Assembly (NCBI GenBank): GCA_030840185.1
Contig: JAUZFY010000102.1
Coordinates: 1 to 15,330 of the forward strand
Direction: 5' to 3'
Length of the DNA stretch: 15,330 bases
Source: Microbacteriaceae bacterium
Lineage (GTDB): Bacteria > Actinomycetota > Actinomycetes > Actinomycetales > Microbacteriaceae
How positions within the stretch are numbered: the first letter of the stretch is position 1; every line of letters starts with the position of its first letter. The translations under genes and the position numbers were made by a program. The notes under the pieces are model-generated. The model searched no databases. It had not been told where the DNA came from and saw only the letters and a program-made list of their open reading frames with translations. Of this stretch, positions 1 through 5,648 are shown piece by piece.

Positions 1-147
1 TATTGCCCGGCGGCGCCGGCGACCTCGGGCAGCCGCCATGACGCGGGGATCCAGGGGGTCCGGCCCCGGTCGTGCGGCGTCCTCCCGCGCGCGCGACACC
101 ATCGCCGCGAAGTCCGCAAACTCGTCCGGAGGACCTGCCGAGTTCAC
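1..147 (-). CDS. 5' part of an unknown gene running off the left edge (possible membrane-anchored protein)
   Basis: From a GTG at 147 an open frame of 49 codons runs to the window edge with no stop. The peptide begins VNSAGPPDEFADFAAMVSRA, continues with an acidic/proline-rich stretch, then reaches a basic cluster RGRRRRRAI at residues 41-49. Most codons end in G or C, as in the real genes nearby. A short cytoplasmic tail ending in five or more arginines is typical of proteins whose next residues form a membrane anchor, but that part is outside the window. The start lacks a clear Shine-Dalgarno sequence. I infer a single-pass membrane protein; a VanY-like carboxypeptidase is one guess with no direct support. 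Reading frame probable, function unknown. Confidence 0.45.
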   Translation of the reverse strand, partial: MNSAGPPDEFADFAAMVSRAREDAARPGPDPLDPRVMAAARGRRRRRAI

Positions 148-272
148 GAGTGATTCACGAAGTGAGGGACCGTCGAGAAAACTCGCATTCGCTCATGCTA
201 AGGGATTGTTCGATCACATCCGGTACTTCCCCGGCGACTTTGCCGGACGGCGATCGCCGCGCAATTCGACGC

Positions 273-905
273 CTAGCCCCAAAGCGTCCCCACGATCTTG
301 CCGATCAGGTCGTTGGTGGGAAAGTTCGCCTGGCTCACGTCGATGTAGATGTCGTCCCGGAGGAAGCTCGTGTAGCCCTCGTCCACGGGGTAGGTGGCGT
401 TCGGCTTGATCAGGCCACAGCGCAGACCGCTGTGAGCTTCACCGCAGGTGTACCCCTTGGCCGTCAGCCCCGCGAGGTAGGCCTTGGCGACTGCCGGGTC
501 GACCCGCGCAACGGTCACCTGCAGGCCGGTGATGTCGGCCGCAGGGTCCCTCCAGATGCAGATCAGCTCCGTGGCGCCTCGGAGCACTTCGGCCTGGGTT
601 GCTCCGGGTGGCGGCGCGGACGGTGTCACGTGCCCGGTCGGCGTTCCGCCGTCCAACATCGCCGGGTCGTTCAGCGGGGTATCGCCGAAGACACTGCCGT
701 AGTCCGCTTTGCTTACGAGGCTTCGACAATCCTTCGGGATGACGACGCGCGAAGTCGTGGCGTGCGGGGAGGTCGGCGCCGCCGAACCGGGTCGTGCAGA
801 GCTTGAGGGCGGCGTCGGCGTGCCCGGCGGGGCTGTCGGTGAGCAGCCGGTGAGGGCGAGCGCGCCGAGCGTGAACGCGACGACCAGGAATCTGCGGATG
901 ACCAT
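273..905 (-). CDS. Secreted lipoprotein of unknown function
   Basis: The 210-residue product starts with a lipoprotein signal peptide: positive residues R4-R5, a hydrophobic stretch 6-19 and a lipobox LTGC at 18-21, so Cys21 should be lipidated and the protein anchored outside the membrane. Residues 22-55 are a Ser/Pro/Thr/Ala-rich linker. The folded part (56-210) holds four cysteines (60, 116, 154, 163), which fit two disulfides, and a motif CIWRDP at 116-121; the pattern recalls DUF3558-type actinobacterial lipoproteins but I cannot assign a family. The ATG at 905 is preceded by AAAGGG about 6 bases upstream, a good ribosome site, and a TAGGCT hexamer at 943-948 could be its -10 box. It appears to be monocistronic. 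Function not recognised. Confidence 0.85.
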   Translation of the reverse strand: MVIRRFLVVAFTLGALALTGCSPTAPPGTPTPPSSSARPGSAAPTSPHATTSRVVIPKDCRSLVSKADYGSVFGDTPLNDPAMLDGGTPTGHVTPSAPPPGATQAEVLRGATELICIWRDPAADITGLQVTVARVDPAVAKAYLAGLTAKGYTCGEAHSGLRCGLIKPNATYPVDEGYTSFLRDDIYIDVSQANFPTNDLIGKIVGTLWG

Positions 906-1079
906 GTGGGCCCTTTTCGTTCGGCGGTGAACCGAGGCCTCGAGCCTAGGGATTGCGCTGCCGCAGAAAAAGGGGGAAGGCTCATGTTTGTCTCTATTGT
1001 TACCAATTTCGTCGCGCCTGCAGGGCCGACGAGTGTGCGGTAAAGATGAAGCCGATTGGCGTGGGGGAAACTGTAGCGG

Positions 1080-1523
1080 TCAGCAGTCGCAGGTGATAGT
1101 GCCGAGTGGCGCTGTCAGTTCGTCCTTAGCCCGGTCGATGCGGCCGCGGTCGTTCTCGGTCGGGTAGCCTTCCCGTGCCCAGTACTCGTATCCGCCGATC
1201 ATTTCTCTGACCTGATATCCGAGCTGCGCAAACGCCAACGCGGCGCGTGTCGAGCCATTGCAGCCGGGGCCCCAGCAATACGTGACGACGGGCATGTCGA
1301 GCGGGATCTCCTCGGGGGCGCGTTGGGCAATGGTGGCGGTGGCCATGTGGGTCGCGCCGGCGATGCGACCCTGGTGCCACGCGGTCTCGCCTCGAGAGTC
1401 GATCAGGACGAATCGCTCACCAATCTCGAAGTCGGCATGCACGTCGGAAGGATCGGTTTCAAACTGCAGCTTGCTCGCGAAATGGGCGGCGGCAGGGCCA
1501 CCAGTACGGGTGATGATTGGCAT
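1080..1523 (-). CDS. Rhodanese-like sulfurtransferase domain protein
   Basis: A single rhodanese domain of 147 residues. The first half carries the usual Asp-Ser-Arg-Gly motif (VLIDSRGETAWHQGRIAGA, about 39-57). The active-site loop follows after a conserved VVTYCWGPGC stretch: Cys88 with NGSTR behind it gives a six-residue loop ending in Arg93, as expected for a sulfurtransferase; Cys83 lies just before it. The tail GGYEYWAREGYPTE (110-123) is the normal end of the domain. The product ends in CDC, an unusual extra thiol pair. Rhodaneses move sulfane sulfur from donors such as thiosulfate or persulfides to thiols; the donor cannot be read from sequence. It is divergent from an Lrp-family regulator 93 bases away, its probable controller. 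The ATG appears to be leaderless (see the -10 box at 1530). Confidence 0.92.
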   Translation of the reverse strand: MPIITRTGGPAAAHFASKLQFETDPSDVHADFEIGERFVLIDSRGETAWHQGRIAGATHMATATIAQRAPEEIPLDMPVVTYCWGPGCNGSTRAALAFAQLGYQVREMIGGYEYWAREGYPTENDRGRIDRAKDELTAPLGTITCDC

Positions 1524-1529
1524 AGAGGG

Positions 1530-1535
1530 AGGCTA
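1530..1535 (-). promoter_or_regulatory. -10 box of the rhodanese gene, leaderless arrangement
   Basis: TAGCCT on the minus strand, then exactly six bases, then the ATG at 1523. This puts the expected transcription start on the A of the start codon. No Shine-Dalgarno sequence is present. Confidence 0.5.
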
Positions 1536-1538
1536 TCG

Positions 1539-1548
1539 GCGGTACCGC
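1539..1548. promoter_or_regulatory. 10-bp perfect palindrome, candidate operator
   Basis: GCGGTACCGC is a perfect palindrome lying 3 bases upstream of the rhodanese -10 box, where a bound regulator would block or aid polymerase. The adjacent divergent Lrp-type regulator is the obvious candidate binder. This is inference from position and symmetry only. Confidence 0.3.
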
Positions 1549-1571
1549 GGCCGCTTGAAGTGGCAACGGAT

Positions 1572-1600
1572 GGTGTTCCCGGTCCGTCGCCGGGAGAACC
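1572..1600. promoter_or_regulatory. Imperfect inverted repeat upstream of lrp, candidate autoregulatory operator
   Basis: Arms GGTGTTCCCGG (1572-1582) and CCGGGAGAACC (1590-1600) match at 9 of 11 positions around a 7-base centre. The repeat ends 4 bases before the -10-like GATGAT of the Lrp-type gene, as expected for a self-regulating Lrp/AsnC protein. Confidence 0.35.
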
Positions 1601-1604
1601 GTGG

Positions 1605-1610
1605 GATGAT
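1605..1610 (+). promoter_or_regulatory. -10-like hexamer of the Lrp-type gene, leaderless arrangement
   Basis: GATGAT lies exactly six bases before the ATG at 1617. The ten bases GTGGGATGAT (1601-1610) are repeated identically and at the same spacing in front of ppk. Confidence 0.4.
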
Positions 1611-1616
1611 GCGGGG

Positions 1617-2081
1617 ATGACCGCGAATTTCGCTTTTGCCCCCGACAAGGTCGACACGTCGATCCTCAAGGCGCTGCAAGCAAACGGTCGGCAGAGCATC
1701 GCCGATCTCGCGCGCAGCATCAACATGTCGCACAGCGCCGCTGCGGAGCGGGTCCGCCGCCTCGAAGAATCGGGCGTGATCAGCGGCTACGGAGCACTGG
1801 TCGACCCCGAGCGGCTGGGCTTCTCGATCATGGCCTACCTGCGGCTGCGTTACCCGAGCAGCGTGTACGAGCCGCTGCATAAGCTTCTCCGAGACACCCC
1901 GGAAGTAATCGAAGCGCACCATGTCACGGGGGATGACTGCTTCATCATGAAGGTCGTCGCGACCTCGATGGGTCACCTCGAGCAGGTCAGCGGGAGGATA
2001 GGCACCCTTGGCAGCGTGACCACGAGTGTCGTCTACTCGTCGCCGCTGCCTCCGCGTCCGCTTCTCCCGCCCGAGGATTAG
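1617..2081 (+). CDS. Lrp/AsnC-family transcriptional regulator
   Basis: The 154-residue product has the size and layout of the family. An N-terminal AsnC-type helix-turn-helix occupies about residues 10-60 (DTSILKALQANGRQSIADLA, then the recognition helix SHSAAAERVRRLEESGVI), followed by the linker GYGALVDPERLGF and a RAM ligand-binding domain from about 70 to 142 with the conserved TGDDCFIMKV segment at 104-113. The last 12 residues are proline-rich. These proteins bind DNA as dimers to octamers and usually sense amino acids. Its divergent neighbour is a rhodanese, so sulfur amino acids or cysteine-derived sulfur are a reasonable guess for the signal. The ATG at 1617 is the only Met in frame at the proper place; upstream in-frame sequence is shared regulatory DNA. 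Confidence 0.93.
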   Translation: MTANFAFAPDKVDTSILKALQANGRQSIADLARSINMSHSAAAERVRRLEESGVISGYGALVDPERLGFSIMAYLRLRYPSSVYEPLHKLLRDTPEVIEAHHVTGDDCFIMKVVATSMGHLEQVSGRIGTLGSVTTSVVYSSPLPPRPLLPPED

Positions 2082-2171
2082 CCCAAGTCCGTTTCGAGTT
2101 CCGCGACCTGGTCTCCTTCACTTTCCTGAACGGAGTAGGGAACCGATCGGCCGTTGCCGGACACTACTAGT

Positions 2172-2333
2172 GTGACCAATCTTCACGATGATGCCAGCGA
2201 GTGGCACCGAGCGTTAGCTGGCGACGGGGACGCGTTCGGTCGCATCTACGACCGCCACCATGTTCGACTTCAACGGCATGCTCTCCGAACGCGGCCGGTT
2301 CTGCAGCAATTGTGGACAAATGATCCCGAGTAG
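2172..2333 (+). pseudogene. N-terminal remnant of an ECF-type sigma factor
   Basis: From GTG 2172 the frame reads VTNLHDDASEWHRALAGDGD, then AFGRIYDRHHVRLQRHAL. This is the standard opening of sigma-70 region 2 in actinobacterial ECF factors (small acidic start, ALAGDGDAF, then YDRHH and RHAL). After about 38 residues the similarity stops, the frame turns into RTRPVLQQLWTNDPE and ends at TAG 2331. The rest of region 2 and all of region 4 are missing, and I found no continuation in other frames before tRNA-Lys. So only about a quarter of a normal sigma gene is left. It is unrelated in detail to SigK downstream. A deletion ending at or near the tRNA gene is the likely cause. Confidence 0.6.
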
Positions 2334-2338
2334 CCTGA

Positions 2339-2366
2339 CCGAGCGCTCGGCGGCGGAAATTTCCGC
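2339..2366 (-). terminator. Two adjacent palindromes downstream of tRNA-Lys, candidate terminator
   Basis: CCGAGCGCTCGG (2339-2350) and GCGGAAATTTCCGC (2353-2366) are perfect palindromes separated by two bases. They start 22 bases beyond the 3' end of the tRNA on the minus strand. There is no long T-run directly behind the stem, so termination is plausible but not certain. Confidence 0.3.
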
Positions 2367-2387
2367 ACACAAAGGGATAAAGAGGGG

Positions 2388-2460
2388 TGGGCCCCGTCGG
2401 GCTCGAACCGACGACCCACGGATTAAAAGTCCGATGCTCTACCAACTGAGCTAGAGGCCC
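2388..2460 (-). tRNA. tRNA-Lys (anticodon TTT)
   Basis: A 73-base cloverleaf can be folded by eye on the minus strand. The acceptor stem pairs GGGCCTC with GGGGCCC (one T-G pair), the D arm is GCTC/GAGC, the anticodon loop is CTTTTAA with TTT at 2425-2427, the variable loop has five bases, and the T arm is GTCGG/CCGAC around TTCGAGC. The discriminator base is A. The CCA end is not encoded (CCC follows). The top pair of the anticodon stem is a T-T mismatch, tolerated in many tRNAs. Confidence 0.96.
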
Positions 2461-2521
2461 GCACTTAAATGTACCGTGGATTCTTTGAGGTCCGAGCGAT
2501 GCCGGTTGATCTCTGCTGGCC

Positions 2522-2527
2522 TAGGCT
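2522..2527 (+). promoter_or_regulatory. -10 box for the gene at 2535, leaderless arrangement
   Basis: TAGGCT is followed by seven bases and then the ATG at 2535. There is no purine-rich ribosome site in front of this ATG, which supports both a leaderless message and the choice of this start. No convincing -35 box is seen. Confidence 0.4.
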
Positions 2528-2534
2528 GGAATCA

Positions 2535-3164
2535 ATGACTGACGAGTTCCACAAGCCGACACAGTTCTCCGGCTCAAAGTTCGAGAGCTTCGTGGGCGGC
2601 GAAGACCCGGCGCAAATCAGCCGGGTGGCTCACGAGACCGCTGGGGCTCTGCTGAGCAGGGTTCGCGAGAGCTCCGACCAGGGGGTTGTCGACCGCCTCG
2701 TCGCGTTCACCGACGAGCACGGTATCGACGCCGTCGCCGAACTGTGGGCCCGCGCGAGTCCGCGCAGTCTGCCCGGTGCGCTGTGGCGCATCTATCTCAT
2801 GCGAGCGCTCGTTCGACAGGATTCGCAGGGCATGAGCTTTCTGTTCCAGCGTGGAATCGACATAGCAACCACCATCGACCCGGTCGTCGCCGGAGCGACA
2901 ACGCCGACCGGTCCGGCGGAGCTCACCGAACTTGCCGACCAGATTCTGCGCGGCCTGTTTCAGGGCGACTTCGGCGTCGCGCTCGACCGTGCGGCAGCCT
3001 TCTGCCGGATCACCGCACTCGGCTGCACCAGCGTGGCGGATGACGCCGACGCGGGCTCCCCGGAGCGAGCCTCCGAGCTGACGACCAGGGCGTTGCGGCT
3101 CTCGCAGACCGCGGCCGAATTCGTCGCGTGCGCCAGGTTGTGGCGTTCCGGTTCGCTCGATTGA
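2535..3164 (+). CDS. Unknown actinobacterial protein, soluble
   Basis: A 209-residue protein starting MTDEFHKPTQFSG. It has no signal peptide, membrane segment or cysteine motif. It appears largely helical, with segments such as FESFVGGEDPAQISRVAHET, ELWARASPRSLPGALWRIYL, TELADQILRGLFQGDFGVAL and a final RASELTTRALRLSQTAAEF. I recall similar proteins in Microbacteriaceae that databases sometimes label as an RNA polymerase beta subunit, but none of the motifs of that subunit is present, so I would not carry that label over. An ATG further upstream (2469) is in frame, but its 22 extra residues cover the promoter-like TAGGCT and look unlike protein. The gene lies alone between tRNA-Lys and a structured intergenic element. 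Real gene, function unknown. Confidence 0.8.
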   Translation: MTDEFHKPTQFSGSKFESFVGGEDPAQISRVAHETAGALLSRVRESSDQGVVDRLVAFTDEHGIDAVAELWARASPRSLPGALWRIYLMRALVRQDSQGMSFLFQRGIDIATTIDPVVAGATTPTGPAELTELADQILRGLFQGDFGVALDRAAAFCRITALGCTSVADDADAGSPERASELTTRALRLSQTAAEFVACARLWRSGSLD

Positions 3165-3204
3165 GCCCACCCGAGGGAGGCTGTTGATAGACTTGCTGAG
3201 GCTC

Positions 3205-3302
3205 GAAAGGGCCGCCGCCGGACCGCAGTAACCCCGGGCTCCAATATTCGCCGCTTCGAGCGGCCAAGCGCCGAGAGGCGTTCTGCGGTCCGGCACCCTT
3301 TC
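3205..3302 (+). ncRNA. Candidate structured RNA or palindromic element upstream of sigK
   Basis: Two nested perfect stems close the element: GAAAGGG (3205-3211) with CCCTTTC (3296-3302), and GCCGGACCGCAG (3217-3228) with CTGCGGTCCGGC (3283-3294), separated by an asymmetric bulge of five bases against one. Inside are two more hairpins: GCCGCT-TCG-AGCGGC (3250-3264), and 3267-3282 with CGCC-GAGA-GGCG at its core. The GAGA loop is a GNRA tetraloop only when read on the plus strand, which favours plus-strand transcription. About 21 bases (3229-3249) stay unpaired. It starts 40 bases after the preceding stop codon and ends 99 bases before sigK. It matches no RNA family I can recall. Alternatives are a complex terminator, a 5' leader element of sigK, or a small mobile palindrome. 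Confidence 0.4.
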
Positions 3303-3362
3303 CTTCGCACGTTCTCGCCATGCCGTGTTTGCTGTGAGTTGCCCCGCGTCTGTGGGGCGCGG

Positions 3363-3390
3363 CCAAACCATTCCCCGACCGGTACCGAAC
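3363..3390 (+). promoter_or_regulatory. Possible SigK-type promoter in front of sigK
   Basis: CCAAAC (3363-3368), 16 bases, then CCGAAC (3385-3390). From memory, mycobacterial SigK recognises a promoter close to CCATCC-N16/17-CCGAAT. The match is partial but sits 11 bases upstream of the chosen sigK start, as expected for self-activation. Confidence 0.3.
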
Positions 3391-3401
3391 CTACTGACGG
3401 A

Positions 3402-4016
3402 ATGTTTGACATGCTTAGGCTCGTGCCCAGCGAGACCGACCGCCCGGAGGACTTCGAGTCCACGGACAAACCGGCGACCAAGGAGTCCTTGCTCGCTCGG
3501 GTCGCCGAGGGCGACCAGCAGGCGTTCGGTGAACTGTACGACCAGATTTCGCCAAGAGTGTTCGGCCTGATCCGCCGGTTGCTCGTCGATCACGCCCAGT
3601 CGGAAGAGGTCACTCAGGAGGTGTTCCTGGAAATCTGGCAGTCTGCAACGAGGTACCAACCGAGCAGGGGCGGAGCGACCACCTGGATTCTCACCATGGC
3701 CCACAGGCGAGCGGTCGACCGGATCAGGTCGTCACAGTCCGGCAGGGACCGTGACGTCAAGATCGGTATCCGGGATTACGTGGCCGAGTACGACAACGTC
3801 GCAGAAACGGTGGAGACCACTATTGAAAACGAGAGGGTGAAGGAGGCGTTGTCCCAATTGACCGAGCTGCAGCGGCAGGCCGTCACCCTCGCGTACTACG
3901 GCGGGTATAGCCACAGCGAGGTCGCCGCCATGCTGAGCGTGCCGATCGGCACGGTCAAGACTCGACTGCGGGACGCGATGATTCGATTGCGCGACGAACT
4001 GGGGGTGGCGTCGTGA
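3402..4016 (+). CDS. sigK: ECF sigma factor, SigK type
   Basis: A 204-residue extracytoplasmic-function sigma factor. Region 2 runs from about 30 to 110 (ARVAEGDQQAFGELYDQIS, then the core-binding EEVTQEVFLEIWQSATRYQ and the -10-recognition part WILTMAHRRAVDRIRS). Region 4 runs from about 145 to 200 with the helix-turn-helix YSHSEVAAMLSVPIGTVKTR, which reads the -35 box. It directs RNA polymerase to a small regulon when released from its anti-sigma factor, encoded next and overlapping by 4 bases (GTGA). The SigK label rests on that partner being RskA-like and on overall resemblance. The start is uncertain: ATG 3402 with a weak ACGGA upstream is chosen; ATG 3411 or an upstream start at 3339 are possible. 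The tail GVAS is normal. Confidence 0.88.
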   Translation: MFDMLRLVPSETDRPEDFESTDKPATKESLLARVAEGDQQAFGELYDQISPRVFGLIRRLLVDHAQSEEVTQEVFLEIWQSATRYQPSRGGATTWILTMAHRRAVDRIRSSQSGRDRDVKIGIRDYVAEYDNVAETVETTIENERVKEALSQLTELQRQAVTLAYYGGYSHSEVAAMLSVPIGTVKTRLRDAMIRLRDELGVAS

Positions 4017-4825
4017 CCGATTCCGAAGAACTTCACCTCCTCGCCGGGGCCTACGTCCTAGACGCCCTCACCGCACCCGAAAGGGACCGGTTCGAGGAAT
4101 ACCTCCGCACCTCCGAGGAGGCGCGGGCCGAGGTTGCGTCGTTGTCCCATACCGCTGTGGCCCTTGGCCTTGCCACCGTGCCGGTCACCCCTCCGGCCGG
4201 CCTCAAGGCGCGACTGATGGACCAGATCGCCCACATCCCGCAATCGGCTCCGCTCGAGCCCCCTCGCGCCGTCCCCGGCGCCGACGCCGCCAGGGGGCCG
4301 GATGAATCGGCTCGGGCCACGCCACCGGTGAGCCCCTCCCCGGCTGCGGCCCGGGCCGCGGCGCACTGGTATGCCCGACCGGTCGCGGTCCTCGTAGCCG
4401 CCGCCGCGGCGGTCGTGCTCTTCGTCGGCGGCACTATCGTGGGACTCGCCGGAGCGCGACAGGTCGAGCAGCAGGCATCCGACCTCACCCAGATCTACGC
4501 CGCCCCAGACTCGCAGCAGGCCAAGGCGGGCGTCTCCGGCGGCGGGATGGCCACCTTCGTCTGGTCGGCAGAGCTCGGCCGATCGGCGGTCGTGATTCGG
4601 CAGCTTCCGCAGCTTGGGCAGGGGAAGACCTATGAGCTGTGGTACATCGACACCCAATCGAAAGCGAAGCCGGCGGGCATCTTCGACGCGGCGTCATCCG
4701 GTACCACCGTCGAGCTTCTGGATGGCACGATGACACCCGGCGACACGCTCGGCATCACCATCGAACCGGCCGGTGGCTCGGAGAAGCCGACGTCTGCCCC
4801 GATCGTCGCGGTGCCGAGCGCCTAG
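4013..4825 (+). CDS. rskA: Membrane anti-sigma factor, RskA type
   Basis: A 270-residue regulator of SigK. The cytoplasmic N-terminus (1-80: ELHLLAGAYVLDALTAPERD, then EEYLRTSEEARAEVASL) is the sigma-binding domain; it has no HxxxCxxC, so it is not a zinc anti-sigma, as usual for RskA. A Pro/Ala-rich linker covers about 80-120, one membrane helix spans about 123-147, and the outer domain (150-270) carries the RskA pattern with ELWYIDTQSKAKPAGIF and a Gly/Pro-rich end. In mycobacteria such proteins are cut stepwise in the membrane to free SigK. The GTG start overlaps the sigK stop (GTGA), giving translational coupling and near-equal amounts. The gene ends 9 bases from the end of convergent pstB with no visible terminator between. 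Confidence 0.9.
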   Translation: MTDSEELHLLAGAYVLDALTAPERDRFEEYLRTSEEARAEVASLSHTAVALGLATVPVTPPAGLKARLMDQIAHIPQSAPLEPPRAVPGADAARGPDESARATPPVSPSPAAARAAAHWYARPVAVLVAAAAAVVLFVGGTIVGLAGARQVEQQASDLTQIYAAPDSQQAKAGVSGGGMATFVWSAELGRSAVVIRQLPQLGQGKTYELWYIDTQSKAKPAGIFDAASSGTTVELLDGTMTPGDTLGITIEPAGGSEKPTSAPIVAVPSA

Positions 4826-4834
4826 CGCGAACTG

Positions 4835-5614
4835 CTATCCGAACTTGCCCGAGACGTAGTCTTCGGTCGCCCGAACGCTCGGCTTCGAGAAAATCGTGTT
4901 GGTGTCGTTGTACTCGATGAGCTTGCCCGGCTTGCCGGTTCCTGCGATGTTGAAGAATGCTGTGCGGTCGCTCACGCGTGAGGCCTGCTGCATGTTGTGG
5001 GTAACGATCACGATCGTGTACTCCTGCTTGAGCTCCTCAATGAGGTCTTCGATAGCGAGGGTTGAGATCGGGTCGAGCGCGGAACACGGTTCGTCCATGA
5101 GCAGCACATCCGGTTGCACGGCAATCGCCCGCGCGATACACAGTCGCTGCTGTTGACCGCCGGAGAGTCCCATTCCAGGTCGATCCAGGCGGTCCTTCAC
5201 CTCGTTCCACAGGTTCGCGCCCTGCAGCGACCGTTCGACGAGGGCGTCCGCCTCGGACTTCGGCAGCTTGCGGTTGTTGAGCGTGACGCCGGCGAGCACG
5301 TTGTCCCGAATCGACATCGTGGGGAACGGGTTCGCCCGCTGGAATACCATTCCCACCTGGCGTCGTACGAGCACGGGGTCGACGCCATCGCCGTACAGGT
5401 TGTTGCCGTCGATGAGCACCTCGCCCTCGACTCTGGCGCCCGGAATCACTTCGTGCATGCGATTGAGGGTGCGAAGGAACGTCGACTTGCCGCACCCGCT
5501 CGGGCCGATGAGGGCCGTAACAGTGCGGGGTTCGATCGAGATCGAGACGTCTTCTACGGCGAGAAAATCGCTGTAGTACACGTTCAAGTCGTTCACTTCG
5601 ATGCGCTTGGACAC
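4835..5614 (-). CDS. pstB: Phosphate ABC transporter ATP-binding protein
   Basis: The ATPase of the high-affinity phosphate importer; two copies drive the PstCA channel. The 259 residues contain the whole set of ABC motifs: Walker [10 protein letters not shown] (38-46), Q-loop Gln92, the PstB-typical [14 protein letters not shown] (89-102), signature LSGGQQQR (150-157), Walker B VLLMDEP (170-176) and switch His206. Length is the family norm (E. coli PstB has 257). The start is GTG 5614, with AAAGGA seven bases upstream and the usual beginning [14 protein letters not shown]; an upstream ATG at 5695 would overlap pstA and add 27 unlikely residues. It is the last gene of pstSCAB, 34 bases after pstA. 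No phoU follows. Confidence 0.97.
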   Translation of the reverse strand: MSKRIEVNDLNVYYSDFLAVEDVSISIEPRTVTALIGPSGCGKSTFLRTLNRMHEVIPGARVEGEVLIDGNNLYGDGVDPVLVRRQVGMVFQRANPFPTMSIRDNVLAGVTLNNRKLPKSEADALVERSLQGANLWNEVKDRLDRPGMGLSGGQQQRLCIARAIAVQPDVLLMDEPCSALDPISTLAIEDLIEELKQEYTIVIVTHNMQQASRVSDRTAFFNIAGTGKPGKLIEYNDTNTIFSKPSVRATEDYVSGKFG

Positions 5615-5648
5615 GTTTTCCTTTGGGTGTTTCTCTATCGGGAGGGAG

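Noticed and set aside
72..806. 244-residue plus-strand frame at the left side
   Set aside because: Lies opposite the lipoprotein gene, which has a signal peptide and a ribosome site; the plus frame has neither.
926..932. Single GTTCACC (minus strand) upstream of the lipoprotein gene
   Set aside because: No second unit at 11-base spacing on either side, so not a PHO box.
2167..2445. 92-residue minus-strand frame starting MVEHRTFNPWVVGSSPTGPT
   Set aside because: It is a translation of tRNA-Lys and its flank; this kind of peptide is a well-known annotation artefact.
2260..2454. 64-residue plus-strand frame with CSNCGQ resembling a zinc ribbon
   Set aside because: It runs into the antisense of tRNA-Lys, has only one cysteine pair, and overlaps the better supported sigma remnant.
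3341..3358. GCCCC/GGGGC hairpin just upstream of sigK
   Set aside because: Only five base pairs with an eight-base loop in GC-rich DNA; not distinguishable from chance.
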